Notes: generated by a model not told the origin, from the letters alone. 64,000 bases of DNA from 55-13 sp037190145 (GCA_037190145.1 JBBCJU010000007.1:124001-188000), one strand, 5' to 3'. Counted from the stretch's first letter, positions 47,490 through 56,707 are shown. Program-made: numbers and translations.

Positions 47490-49289
47490 TCACTTACTCC
47501 CACCCGAAAGACTTTCGAAATACTCTTTAACTCGCTTCTCGTGCTGCTTGGGAATGTTGTTTTTCTTCATTGCTTCTTCCGCCTTCTTCTTATAGCTAGG
47601 AAGCACCTTGGTGTATTTCACGCCAGAGCGATTACCAACGGTGGTTGGGCCTTTGATCTCAATGTATGACTCTTCGCCATTCTTTTGGCGTTGCCCTTTG
47701 ATCTGGGTCAATGTGGTCTTCCCTTGGCCCTCCTTACCGTTCTCATCCTTGTTGATCTTGCCTGTGTCGTGAGTCATAAAATCGATCGGATTGCCCGCGC
47801 TTGGCATGCCTAATCCTGGGATCGGGAGGTTAAAGAGACTGAGGCAGGAAAGGCACATGCTGGCATTCAGTTCCAACTGATCCATATTCTCCAACGCCTC
47901 TTGAAGTTGCTGCATGAAGTCTTCCAAGGCTTGAGGGTCTTGAAGCTCCTTGGCAAGATCTTTCATTGCCTGTTCCGCTTCCTTGAGCTTCTCTTTCATC
48001 GCCTCAATGTCTTCTTTGCTTAGCTCCGGCATCTCTCCGTTTTCACCCATCTTGGCGTTTTCGGCGAGCTTAGCGGCCATCTCTTGAAGTTCCTTCATCT
48101 TCGGATGCTCATTGATTTTTCTCATGAGCTCCTGGATCTCTTTGTTCTTCATGATCTGATCGATGGCTTTTTGAATCTCAGCGATCTCTTTCTCAAGCTT
48201 CTTCATCATCTCTGAGATTTTCTTCTGCATCTCTTCAAGAGCCTTCTTTTGCTCGGAAGTGAGATTAGGGTTCTTCATCTCAGAATTAATCTTGTCGAGC
48301 TTGCTCTGAAGTTCTGACTTCTGCTGATCCAGATTTTTCTGCTTCTGCTCCAAGGCTTTCTGCTCTTGGTTTAGCTCCTGCATTTTCTTTTCAAACTTCT
48401 GCTGGTCGCTCTTGCCCTTTTCACTAGGGTCACCCTGCTTCCCTTGAGCCTTGTTCATCTCTCGAAGAGCTTGAAGCGTTTCGGGATCCATCTTCATCCC
48501 AGCCTTCTCCAACTCAGCCTTTTGTAGTTTTTCAAGCGCTGACTCCGCCTTCTCCATGTTCTGAGAGGTTAGTTCAGCTCGTTCTTTAACGATCTCTTGG
48601 GTCTGCTTTGCAAGCTCGTTAACCTTTTGTAAGGCCTCTTCTTTGTCCACCTTTGAGCGTTGCAAATCTCGCTGAAGCTTTCGAAGTTCTTCTGCCATTT
48701 TCCGCTCAGCATCCGTAAGGTCGCCCGGCTTGTCATGCTCAGTCAGAGGCTTGGTCACTCTTTCCACCGATTGTCCAAGCTTCTTTAGTTCCTCGCGCTC
48801 TTTACGTGCCTCTGGTGCAAGCAAGATTGGCGAGTTACCCAAGAGGAATATGGTGGATGCAAGAACAGCCATCGCCAATGCTCCGGCCTGCACTTTGCCA
48901 ACTTTCACCGGATAAAGCTCATTGGGCTTTAGGCGATTGAATTGCTCATTTGCATCGACCAAAAGTGCCTTTTCAAAGTCACTGCCACCATTCACTTCAA
49001 TAGAAGTCGTTAACCGATCCTGTAGTCCTCCACGTCGGTCAATACTATTGGAAAGAGCTTTCAACGGAACTTTAGCCGCATATCCAAGGATCGCCCCAAG
49101 AATTCCGCCTCCCACCAGTACGGCTCCGAGCCATGACCACTCGGCATAAGCCACCCTCATCCAATCAAGGCCGGCCCAAACGGCGCACACAACTCCGCCA
49201 GATACCAAACCAAGCGCTAAACCTCGCCAAGATCGGACGAGCCTTACTCTGCGCTCAAACTTTTTCAAATTGCCTTGATCTAATTTCAT
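47490..49289 (-). CDS. Membrane-anchored long coiled-coil protein of the MoxR-VWA-ABC locus
   Basis: A 599-residue protein. Membrane helices at about 22-45, 50-70 and 133-153 are followed by a 300-residue, Lys/Glu/Gln/Met-rich coiled coil (about 165-470). A CLSC pair, a Gly/Pro stretch and a basic C-terminal domain with YTKVLPSYKKKAEEAMKK and RVKEYFESLSGG (about 500-599) follow; similar endings occur in proteins beside MoxR-DUF58-VWA genes in other phyla. ATG at 49289 overlaps the permease stop (ATGA). Probably a structural partner spanning the envelope. Confidence 0.75.
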   Translation of the reverse strand: MKLDQGNLKKFERRVRLVRSWRGLALGLVSGGVVCAVWAGLDWMRVAYAEWSWLGAVLVGGGILGAILGYAAKVPLKALSNSIDRRGGLQDRLTTSIEVNGGSDFEKALLVDANEQFNRLKPNELYPVKVGKVQAGALAMAVLASTIFLLGNSPILLAPEARKEREELKKLGQSVERVTKPLTEHDKPGDLTDAERKMAEELRKLQRDLQRSKVDKEEALQKVNELAKQTQEIVKERAELTSQNMEKAESALEKLQKAELEKAGMKMDPETLQALREMNKAQGKQGDPSEKGKSDQQKFEKKMQELNQEQKALEQKQKNLDQQKSELQSKLDKINSEMKNPNLTSEQKKALEEMQKKISEMMKKLEKEIAEIQKAIDQIMKNKEIQELMRKINEHPKMKELQEMAAKLAENAKMGENGEMPELSKEDIEAMKEKLKEAEQAMKDLAKELQDPQALEDFMQQLQEALENMDQLELNASMCLSCLSLFNLPIPGLGMPSAGNPIDFMTHDTGKINKDENGKEGQGKTTLTQIKGQRQKNGEESYIEIKGPTTVGNRSGVKYTKVLPSYKKKAEEAMKKNNIPKQHEKRVKEYFESLSGGSK

Positions 49290-50842
49290 GTTGCGTACCT
49301 TTGTAAAACGCCTTTGCGGCTTGCATTCGTTTCCGCAATATAGGTCACGATCAGAGTTGCGGCTAGCATTAGCACGCCATACACCCATGCCGTTTGTCGA
49401 TTGTCTTCGGCTCCAATAAGGGGTCTTAGAATATAGATATCCCAAATTCCAGCATTTGAAGAACTGAAAGCTCCCATTGCACTAAAGAAAGGAACCGGCA
49501 AAGCAATAAAAGTCATCATGAGCGTAAAGTGGAGCGAACGGGCTGCCCTAAGGCCCATATTAAAGCTACTACTCAAACGTCCCAGAGACCACATAAAGGC
49601 CCAAAAGGTGAGTGCCCAAAAGAGAATTGCAGAGGATGGCCAACTAGCGTTAAGTTGGGAATAAGTAAAGACGATGCCGCAGTAGATAGCTGCCACCAGC
49701 GTTAAGGTGTAGGGTAAGCCTCCCGAAGGCGTTCCGATAAGCATATTTCTTATCCGCAGGGACCCGTCCGCCCAAAATCTTCGTTCTGCGTCTGCTCCGT
49801 AGCAAGTAAAGAAAGGAATGAATACCACTAACGGAACCAGCATCCAGCCAAATGCCAGGTCCATGGCATAAGTCCAAGCTTGTCTTCCCGCAGGCGTGGA
49901 CACGGTTGCAGAGCGGACAATGGACATAGTCGGTAAAGAACCGTAGGCAATCAATGCCGATCCTAAGGCAGCATAGATAATTCCATGAATCCTTAGACTG
50001 ATGGTTTCTTTCGCCCCAAACCCACTCATCGCTGATCCAGCCGCTAACAGCATGATCTTGCTGAAGAGAATGGCCGTAATGCCGCCCAGTATCCAATTCG
50101 GCACCTCATAGCCATAGATTCGAGTAAAGGTGGGAGCAGCCTGAACCACGAAGTAGGGACTCAGAGTGACTAAGAATGGGGCCTCTAAGGATCTAGACAT
50201 GCCACTCATGCTCATCGCCACAGAGGCAGTCGACATCATCGAAGTAAAAATGGAGTAGATGATCGAAGCAAAGTAGCTCCAAACCACTGCCGAAACGGGC
50301 TGACGAGATAGGGTTGATAACAGTAAAGCAATCGACGTGTATATCAAAGCATTGAAAGAAAGGATGATGTAGGCACCCAACACGTCTGTCCAGGTAGCTC
50401 CTCCCAAAACAACACAAGCCGAAGTGATGGGCAAGGATAGAACTAACAGCATCCAAACATAGCGATAGCTGCTCACCATCTTTCCAACCAGGTAGTACTT
50501 GACTGTAACCGGTGCCGAAAAGACCAAGTCTAGTGAACGTCGCTGCCGCTCCATCACAATGGAGCCAGCCGTGAGCGCTGGCGCGATCAAGTTGATCATG
50601 ACCGCTAGCAGGATCATGATGGACTGGTAGAAATTTCGAAGATCCGATTGAGCATTAACAATCGACGTATGATTCCCGCTGGATCGTCCGGAGTAGACCA
50701 GCATCGTAAAGCCGATCAAAACAAGTAAGTAGAAGGTCCAAAGGATGACCGCTCGGTTACCTCGGAGCTGCACTCTGAAATCTCGGACGGCAGCCGCGTT
50801 CCCAAAGTAGCACCCTATGGCGTTGGACAGCCAACCACCCAT
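49286..50842 (-). CDS. ABC-2 type transporter permease 1
   Basis: A 518-residue membrane protein with about twelve hydrophobic segments. The N-terminal half follows the ABC-2 permease pattern: a first helix (AVILWTFYLLVLIGFTMLVY), a conserved IAPALTAGSIVMERQRRSLDLVFSAPV segment, where ERqR..L..l..aPv is the coupling motif, then LVGKMVSSYRYVWMLLVLSLP. The gene abuts the ATPase gene (stop at 50843) and overlaps the coiled-coil gene by ATGA, so it belongs to the same complex. Confidence 0.85.
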   Translation of the reverse strand: MGGWLSNAIGCYFGNAAAVRDFRVQLRGNRAVILWTFYLLVLIGFTMLVYSGRSSGNHTSIVNAQSDLRNFYQSIMILLAVMINLIAPALTAGSIVMERQRRSLDLVFSAPVTVKYYLVGKMVSSYRYVWMLLVLSLPITSACVVLGGATWTDVLGAYIILSFNALIYTSIALLLSTLSRQPVSAVVWSYFASIIYSIFTSMMSTASVAMSMSGMSRSLEAPFLVTLSPYFVVQAAPTFTRIYGYEVPNWILGGITAILFSKIMLLAAGSAMSGFGAKETISLRIHGIIYAALGSALIAYGSLPTMSIVRSATVSTPAGRQAWTYAMDLAFGWMLVPLVVFIPFFTCYGADAERRFWADGSLRIRNMLIGTPSGGLPYTLTLVAAIYCGIVFTYSQLNASWPSSAILFWALTFWAFMWSLGRLSSSFNMGLRAARSLHFTLMMTFIALPVPFFSAMGAFSSSNAGIWDIYILRPLIGAEDNRQTAWVYGVLMLAATLIVTYIAETNASRKGVLQRYAT

Positions 50843-51772
50843 CTATTGAACCGCTCCCGTTGTAAGGCGAAGGAAGACATCTTCCAGGTCCGCTTCTTCC
50901 TCACGAAATCCTATGATTTTGAAGCCAGCGTCAATGATAGATTTCAGCAAACCGGCTTGGTCTTCATCCGTTCCGGAAAAGTCCACCCTCAACTCGCCAT
51001 CACCCGCAAGCTCTACAGACTGAGCATGAGGGCGAGTCTCTACAAAGTGTTTTAGCTCGCCGTTTGTCCCGATGAACCGAATGCGCAAAACCTTCGTGTT
51101 CTGGATACCTTGAACTATCTGCGCGACGGGGCCAAAGGCAAGAAGCTCACCCTTCTCAATAATCCCTACGGTGTTGCAGAAGTCCGCCAACTCCGGAAGG
51201 ATATGAGAAGAGACGATGACAATTTTGCCCATTCGCCCCAACTCTGCAATCAGTTCTTTTAACTCCGCACGAGCCCTGGGGTCTAGTCCCGAGGCGGGTT
51301 CGTCTAAGAGGAGTAGTTGCGGGTCGTGCACCAGACATCGCGCCAAGCAGAGCCTCTGCTGCATACCTCGTGAAAGTGACTGAACAAACGCTCCCTTCTT
51401 AACAGTGAGGTCGGTTAACTCTAGAACGTTATCGATGACCTTGCTTCTTTCTCGCGCGGGAACTTGATAGATCGCCGCGAAGAAGTCCAGATATTCCCAA
51501 ACCTTGACGTCATCATATAGGCCAAAAAAGTCGGGCATGTATCCCAACATCCGGCGAACGTCCATCGGCTGTGTGCGGACATCTGCGCCATTCAATATCG
51601 CCGTTCCGCTGGTAGGCTCCAGCAAGGTGGAAATCATGCGAATGGTTGTTGTCTTCCCTGCTCCATTAGAGCCTATGAAGCCAAAAATATCGCCCGGTTG
51701 AAGAGCAAAGCTAATCCCTTTGACGGCCGTAAGACCGCCATATTCTTTACGAAGATTCTTTACTTCAAGCAT
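50843..51772 (-). CDS. ABC transporter ATP-binding protein
   Basis: A 309-residue ABC ATPase: Walker A GSNGAGKTT (about residue 38), signature LSRGMQQRL, Walker B LLLLDEPASGLD, H-loop VSSHIL. The C-terminal 90 residues form a small beta domain typical of ABC-2 exporters (NatA/CcmA/Bcr type). It is 4 bp downstream of permease 2 and directly followed by permease 1, so the three probably form a heteromeric transporter. Substrate unknown. Confidence 0.93.
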   Translation of the reverse strand: MLEVKNLRKEYGGLTAVKGISFALQPGDIFGFIGSNGAGKTTTIRMISTLLEPTSGTAILNGADVRTQPMDVRRMLGYMPDFFGLYDDVKVWEYLDFFAAIYQVPARERSKVIDNVLELTDLTVKKGAFVQSLSRGMQQRLCLARCLVHDPQLLLLDEPASGLDPRARAELKELIAELGRMGKIVIVSSHILPELADFCNTVGIIEKGELLAFGPVAQIVQGIQNTKVLRIRFIGTNGELKHFVETRPHAQSVELAGDGELRVDFSGTDEDQAGLLKSIIDAGFKIIGFREEEADLEDVFLRLTTGAVQ

Positions 51773-51776
51773 AGTT

Positions 51777-52616
51777 TTATCGAGGGAGGAACTTGACCTC
51801 CGTGTCAGCGAATCGAAGGGTTCGCTCCGTCCAAATCAAGAAGACAGCCGTCATTCCCAGGTAGACAAGTATCTGAGGGATTCCTACTAGAGATGGCGCA
51901 CTTTCTTCACCCGGCCGAACCACCGAAGTGAACTCAACTTGAGTCAATATCCAGAAGGGATGGAAGTAGTTCAGGAGATTGTTCTGTGGACCACCTAACC
52001 CTGCACTCGCGGTTAAGATTGGCCAGACGATAAGGGCCGAAACCAGAAGGGCCAAAGTAGTACCCAGGGCTATAAAGCCTCGCTTGCACCTTGCCGAAAA
52101 GAAAATCGTTAGGGCGCAGACAAGAAGTCCCCAAGCGACGGACAAAATTTCAGCCAAGATCAAATTCAGGAAGCTAACCTGCGAATCCATTGAGCCCCCA
52201 AAGGTGTGACGTTGGTAAAACGCAACGCCAATCGCAATGGGCAACAAGAGCGCGACCGCGCAAGCGATTATGGCGGCAGCAGCCCCGGCAAACTTCCCAC
52301 ATACAATTTGCGCCTGGGTCACGGGGGCTACCAAGAGAAAGTCCCAGCTCCGCCTTTCACGCTCCCCGGCAATCGCTCCGTGGAGCAAAGCAGGAGCTAG
52401 AAGTGTGAACAAAAGCGTTTGAAGAAAGACGAGAATGATAGGGTTTGCCGAATCTCGGTAATTCCAAACCAATGCCAAGATACCGATGTAAATGGCTCCA
52501 CACATCGCGATCACAACTGAGTTGAGTGAGTTGCCTCCACCCAAGAATTTCCTGCGGAACCGAGTGATCTCAATCATCATCGGATTTTCGGTAAAGAGAG
52601 TCTTCAATAAACTCAT
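51777..52616 (-). CDS. ABC-2 type transporter permease 2
   Basis: A 279-residue membrane protein with six hydrophobic segments and the ABC-2 coupling motif IAGERERRSWDFLLVAPVT (about residue 82-100), then GKFAGAAAAIIACAVALLLPIA. It is the smaller partner of permease 1 and overlaps the upstream gene by ATGA (52613-52616). A likely role is export or remodelling of an envelope component. Confidence 0.87.
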   Translation of the reverse strand: MSLLKTLFTENPMMIEITRFRRKFLGGGNSLNSVVIAMCGAIYIGILALVWNYRDSANPIILVFLQTLLFTLLAPALLHGAIAGERERRSWDFLLVAPVTQAQIVCGKFAGAAAAIIACAVALLLPIAIGVAFYQRHTFGGSMDSQVSFLNLILAEILSVAWGLLVCALTIFFSARCKRGFIALGTTLALLVSALIVWPILTASAGLGGPQNNLLNYFHPFWILTQVEFTSVVRPGEESAPSLVGIPQILVYLGMTAVFLIWTERTLRFADTEVKFLPR

Positions 52617-54499
52617 GCCTTCACCCCCGCTATGGGTAATGGAGCGACATAGATCATTCGAACCCCTGACTGTGCAGAAACCGCACTTCCGATCTGGGGC
52701 CCAGCTTTAAGCCCGGTAATATCCGACACAACCACCGCAATTGAATTTCGAACCGTGAGAGCATCCAGAAAGTCCCCTTGTGCCGCTTGAGGATTTGCCT
52801 CTGTGTTCACTTCCATCACTTTGTCTTGACCAGCTTCTAGTAGATCAATCCCATATCTACGCCCTGCAACTATCAAGGCTCCATTCCGAATCTGGTCGGA
52901 CGAGCGATTGGAAATCTTGACCTGGATCTTAGAATTTCCTAAAAGCTTGCTCTGAACATGCAGTGGAGTCAGTCCACTAAATCGTTGACGATAACCTATC
53001 TGCTCAAAAGCTAGGTTTGCAGCTCTTAAGTCAGGGACACGAATAGATCCAATATCCACCGGTGTAACCTGGGATCTAGATTGCCCACCTCCATAGTAGT
53101 CGTACTGCCTGCCCGATCCGAGTTGGTCTACATTTTGCAAGTTCAGATCATAGGATCCACCGTTCGGAAAGAACATTTGGGTGGAGCCCACAAAGATAGC
53201 CTCCGCCCCATCCTGCTGTACTACCAAAGCTCCTTTGGTTGCCGTGGAGAGACCGGCAGCGTAAAGATCACTAGCTTGGTTTAAGAAAATCCCCGCAAAG
53301 ATGATACTGATAACCGGTGCCGTTGCCCAAGCCCATTCCCCTTTGCCTAGTTTCTTCAAAACGATGAAATTGATCGGAACGACGGTGACAAAGAATGCCG
53401 CCAATATCCAGAAGACTTTCGAGGCTGCTGGCAGTTCAACACTAAAGGGGTCATTTCCTGTATTGCTGGAAGGATAGGACGCCGAGTAGGGTGAACTCCC
53501 GTAGCCATACTCCATACCTTGCGATTGAGTGGAGTCGAACTGAGTTAAAAAAGTTGTTGCGCGTTGATTGTCAAGTGCCCTGCCGTAAAGAGCAAAGAGG
53601 CGCCTTCTCCCCTCCCATCTCAGCAAAGGATCTTCAAATGGGTTGAAGGCAAAGACGACGACTTTTCCAATTCCGTACCCACTCTCTATGATCATGGGTA
53701 CGGAGCCATCTCGCTGAACTTTCGCCGACGAAACAGGAACTCCAGCGGAGACCGTGAGGGATTCGGTGACAGGCCTTTCCCCAATCTTGGTGAGAACTCT
53801 TGAGCCCGTCACGTTAATCGTACGGAACTCAGTTGCCGGTATGAACGATTTCCAGCGACCATCGTTTAGAACCTGCGCAGATGCCCCACCCACAAAAACT
53901 ACGGTTCCACCCGTCAGTGTAAAAGTCTGGATTGCCTTAATGGAAGCATCGGACAAGCGATCTGCGCCTTCGCCCAGCACAATGGTTGATAAACCTTGGT
54001 AGCCAACGGGACGCTCCGGCGCATCCTCTGGAGGACAGTATGCATCGGCATACATTCCGGTTTGATTATTCTTTCCCCTTTCAACTTGCTTCAGGAAACC
54101 CAGTTCACCGGAGTTATCAGAGATCAATGCGACTACGGAGACTTCTCCATAAGCATAGGTTCCTTTCGATGCATAGGGAATCGGAAAACGGGCTTGGTCG
54201 GTATCCAACAAAAGCTCAGGCACGGTGCCATATGCAGATCCGACGGGATAGGCAATAATCCGCTTTTTTGCCCCGGTCGGTAACTCAATGGGATATCGGA
54301 CTGATTGATAATTATCCGTAAGCAGCAACTGCCCAGCCGCATCCGGTCCTTTGTTTTCTATTTCAACAGAGATAGGAGAGGTGGGCCAGTAAGAGGAACT
54401 CTCGAAGACCGGCTTTGCGCTCACCACGAAGTCACGTGGATTAGCTACGGAAGTAGCAATCAGTCCACCCAGCAAGAGGCCAGCAAATAAGAGTCTCAT
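52613..54499 (-). CDS. Secreted/membrane protein heading the MoxR-VWA-ABC locus
   Basis: A 628-residue protein. Signal peptide (LLFAGLLLGGLIATSVA), a beta-sandwich domain, a class I glutamine-amidotransferase-like Rossmann domain (GLSTIVLGEGADRLSDASIKAIQTFTLTGGTVVFVGGASA) without a catalytic Cys, two membrane helices at about 370-430 (VFWILAAFFVTVVPINFIVLKKLG, VISIIFAGIFLNQ) and a C-terminal periplasmic beta domain. The GAT-like domain followed by a membrane helix is the DUF4350/GldG-like layout seen with ABC-2 transporters. It overlaps permease 2 by ATGA and is the first gene of the locus. Confidence 0.75.
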   Translation of the reverse strand: MRLLFAGLLLGGLIATSVANPRDFVVSAKPVFESSSYWPTSPISVEIENKGPDAAGQLLLTDNYQSVRYPIELPTGAKKRIIAYPVGSAYGTVPELLLDTDQARFPIPYASKGTYAYGEVSVVALISDNSGELGFLKQVERGKNNQTGMYADAYCPPEDAPERPVGYQGLSTIVLGEGADRLSDASIKAIQTFTLTGGTVVFVGGASAQVLNDGRWKSFIPATEFRTINVTGSRVLTKIGERPVTESLTVSAGVPVSSAKVQRDGSVPMIIESGYGIGKVVVFAFNPFEDPLLRWEGRRRLFALYGRALDNQRATTFLTQFDSTQSQGMEYGYGSSPYSASYPSSNTGNDPFSVELPAASKVFWILAAFFVTVVPINFIVLKKLGKGEWAWATAPVISIIFAGIFLNQASDLYAAGLSTATKGALVVQQDGAEAIFVGSTQMFFPNGGSYDLNLQNVDQLGSGRQYDYYGGGQSRSQVTPVDIGSIRVPDLRAANLAFEQIGYRQRFSGLTPLHVQSKLLGNSKIQVKISNRSSDQIRNGALIVAGRRYGIDLLEAGQDKVMEVNTEANPQAAQGDFLDALTVRNSIAVVVSDITGLKAGPQIGSAVSAQSGVRMIYVAPLPIAGVKA

Positions 54500-54649
54500 T
54501 CTCCCTCGATGCGGAGACGTAGGCCAAGCCCCGTTGCGTTCACCAGTTTCCGCTGTTCTGTTGAAACAGTCTAACCATGGATTTCGTTTCTCACAATAGG
54601 GTTAGGACCAGAATCTTAAGACTAGTGCCCAGAATGTAAGAATAAGTTC

Positions 54650-55036
54650 ATGGATTTAGTGGCGAAGTCGCTTTGGGTCGGTAGTGGAGCTTTCTTGGGC
54701 GGAGTCTGTCGATTCTTGATTGGAGAGCTATTCCGTCACACTAGCCATTCTTTTCCTTGGTCCACTTTTGGTATTAACATCGTAGGGTCCCTACTGATCG
54801 GCGCCTTTTTCGCCTGGGAAGCAAGCACGAGCCCCACCTCCGCTTATCGACTTTTCTTTGCAACTGGAGTCTGTGGCGGTTTCACTACGTTTTCCACGTT
54901 TTCTTGGGAAACGTTGCAATTGATTGAGAAGGGCCAGTGGAATCTGGCATTGCTCTACGCTGTGGCAAGCGTAATTCTCACCGTTAGTGCATGTGCGGGA
55001 GCGTTCTATCTGATAAAGATCACCCTAAGTGGGTAG
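54650..55036 (+). CDS. crcB: CrcB/Fluc fluoride channel
   Basis: A 128-residue, four-helix membrane protein of the Fluc family, which forms dual-topology fluoride channels. Visible marks: GGVCRFLIGE, STFGINIVGSLLIG (pore-lining Asn), and GVCGGFTTFSTFSWE with the Phe-box and Na+ site residues. It is complete and of normal length. I looked for a fluoride riboswitch in the 150 bp upstream and did not find the consensus. The csaA gene follows 9 bp downstream in the same direction. Confidence 0.95.
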   Translation: MDLVAKSLWVGSGAFLGGVCRFLIGELFRHTSHSFPWSTFGINIVGSLLIGAFFAWEASTSPTSAYRLFFATGVCGGFTTFSTFSWETLQLIEKGQWNLALLYAVASVILTVSACAGAFYLIKITLSG

Positions 55037-55045
55037 TTTGAGCCG

Positions 55046-55378
55046 ATGATTGAATACACAGACTTTGAAAAGGTGGATATACGAGTTGGCACCATCGTAA
55101 GGGCGGAACCATTTCCTGAGGCCAGAAAGCCCGCTTACAAGCTATTCATCGATTTTGGGGCAGATTTGGGAATCAAGCATTCATCGGCTCAGATAACGCA
55201 AGCCTATTCAGTTGAAGAACTCCCCGGCAAACAAGTGATTGCAGTCGTGAATTTCGCGCCTAAACGCATTGCCGGATTTATGTCGGAAGTGTTGGTGTGC
55301 GGGTTTGACCGAGCCCCGGGGGAAGTTATTCTTGCCCAGCCGACCTTTCAGGTTCCTAATGGCGCAAAGCTCTATTAA
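55046..55378 (+). CDS. csaA: CsaA-type tRNA-binding-domain protein
   Basis: A 110-residue OB-fold protein. It begins YTDFEKVDIRVGTIVRAEPFPEARKPAYKL and continues GIKHSSAQIT, VIAVVNFAPKRIAGFMSEVLVCGF, which is the CsaA pattern (chaperone-like, tRNA-binding). It is likely co-transcribed with crcB, and its last 4 bp overlap the convergent Fe-S carrier gene. Confidence 0.93.
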   Translation: MIEYTDFEKVDIRVGTIVRAEPFPEARKPAYKLFIDFGADLGIKHSSAQITQAYSVEELPGKQVIAVVNFAPKRIAGFMSEVLVCGFDRAPGEVILAQPTFQVPNGAKLY

Positions 55379-55725
55379 CTTGCCTTAGGCATGAAGCTCG
55401 TTCCACAACCGCAAGATCGACCAGCGTTCGGGTTTTGGAACTGAAATCCACCACCAATGAGGTTACCGGTATAGTCCAACACAGCACCTTCAAGGAATCT
55501 TGCGGACTTCCCATCACAAACGATTTCCATGCCATCGATCGTAGTTGACCGATCGATATCTTTTCGAGCGTCGTCCAGCTTCATGACGTACTCAAGTCCA
55601 GAGCAACCGCCGCCCTTCACTCCGACTCGAAGAAAAACTCCTTCACGACCGTCCTTCGCGAACAATTTTTTGAGCTGAGCCAGAGCCTTATCGCTAATCG
55701 TCACTGGAAAAGTCATCGTTTCCAT
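55375..55725 (-). CDS. A-type Fe-S carrier (SufA/IscA/ErpA family)
   Basis: A 116-residue HesB-fold Fe-S carrier with the three conserved cysteines: Cys41 in GGGCSGLEY and Cys105/Cys107 in RSCGCGTSF. It accepts Fe-S clusters from the Suf scaffold and delivers them to client proteins. It is the last gene of the suf operon, 2 bp downstream of the Rrf2 regulator. The sequence does not settle whether it is SufA or ErpA. Confidence 0.93.
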   Translation of the reverse strand: METMTFPVTISDKALAQLKKLFAKDGREGVFLRVGVKGGGCSGLEYVMKLDDARKDIDRSTTIDGMEIVCDGKSARFLEGAVLDYTGNLIGGGFQFQNPNAGRSCGCGTSFMPKAS

Positions 55726-55727
55726 CT

Positions 55728-56210
55728 TTAACCGATTCCTACGCCAGTTTTCTGCCGAGGTGGCGCACTCATGAATGTGACGTTAGAAATCGCGTCGCCT
55801 TTGCTAATCATGTCGGACAAGGTCAGATCTTTCAGAACGTGATCAACTGATCCCTGAATCATCTGCCAAAGAGACTTTACGGAACAGTCAACGGCATGTT
55901 GGCATATCGAAAGTTGCCCCGCATGTTTACTACAGAACTCCTCGTCATACAGCCTGCCTCCTAAACATGCCAAGACCTGCCCAACATTGATTTCGTCCGC
56001 AGACCTAGCCAGGGTGTATCCACCAGCTTGCCCTCGAGTGCTGGTGATAAAGCCATCCTTTCGCAAAATCATCAATAACTTAGCGACATGCGTTTGACTT
56101 AAACCTTCAACCTTGGAAATCTCAGGAATGGTCATGCTGCCACCACCGCCAGATCGGGCGATCTGGAGTAGGCATCGGAGGCCATATTCTTCTTGAGCGG
56201 AGAATTTCAT
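55728..56210 (-). CDS. Rrf2-family (IscR/SufR-like) regulator of Fe-S biogenesis
   Basis: A 160-residue winged-helix regulator. KFSAQEEYGLRCLLQIARSG is the Rrf2 N-terminal helix, ISKVEGLSQTHVAKLLMILRKDGFITSTRGQAGGYTLAR the DNA-binding region, and Cys93, Cys103 and Cys109 are the probable 2Fe-2S ligands. It should repress or activate the suf operon according to Fe-S status. It is encoded 112 bp downstream of the DUF59 gene in the same direction and just upstream of the A-type carrier. Confidence 0.92.
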   Translation of the reverse strand: MKFSAQEEYGLRCLLQIARSGGGGSMTIPEISKVEGLSQTHVAKLLMILRKDGFITSTRGQAGGYTLARSADEINVGQVLACLGGRLYDEEFCSKHAGQLSICQHAVDCSVKSLWQMIQGSVDHVLKDLTLSDMISKGDAISNVTFMSAPPRQKTGVGIG

Positions 56211-56322
56211 AACGGAAGTGCAAGGCGCTCGACACTAGGATCTTGTAACCAGGAGCAATCAACTCCTAATGCGCAATACCTTGAGCCAATACTTATACTT
56301 TACTCTCTCGGCACATGCCCCG

Positions 56323-56685
56323 TCACATTAACCCTAACATTAGTCTCACTTCTTCCGACATCATCTCTACGGTAAAGGGCGGGTCCCATGTCAATTCTAC
56401 GGTCACTTCGCCGATGCCAGGAACACTTCTCGTAGCCGATTGCACTTCACCAGGCAAGGTCCCAGCTACTGGGCATGCCGGACTGGTCAAGGTCATCATG
56501 ATGTGAACATTCTTTGAGTCATCAATCTGAATATCGTAGATCAATCCCAGATCGTAAATATTAACCGGAAGCTCGGGATCATAGACCGTACGCAAAACTT
56601 CTATGATTTCACCTTCAAGCAGTGACCGCTCAATGGTCGTCAGTCCGCCTTTGTCAGGCATTGGGGATTCTAGGCGTTCAGGCAA
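56323..56685 (-). CDS. DUF59/MIP18-family Fe-S assembly protein (SufT-like)
   Basis: A 120-residue DUF59-domain protein: VLRTVYDPELPVNIYDLGLIYDI followed by VHIMMTLTSPACPVAGTLPGEV and a C-terminal VTVELTWDPPF. The single conserved Cys lies in SPACPVAG. Such proteins are used late in Fe-S cluster assembly or delivery. A TTG at 56685 with GGAGAAG 5 bases upstream is the preferred start, 22 bp after the sufU stop. A longer ATG frame starts at 56748 and an ATG also exists at 56661. The start is uncertain, the family assignment is not. Confidence 0.8.
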   Translation of the reverse strand: MPERLESPMPDKGGLTTIERSLLEGEIIEVLRTVYDPELPVNIYDLGLIYDIQIDDSKNVHIMMTLTSPACPVAGTLPGEVQSATRSVPGIGEVTVELTWDPPFTVEMMSEEVRLMLGLM

Positions 56686-56707
56686 TCGTTCTTCTCCACT
56701 GATATCT

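Noticed and set aside
54500..54649. Fluoride riboswitch before crcB
   Set aside because: The region lacks the GGCGATGG-type opening and the pseudoknot-forming segment of the crcB riboswitch consensus.
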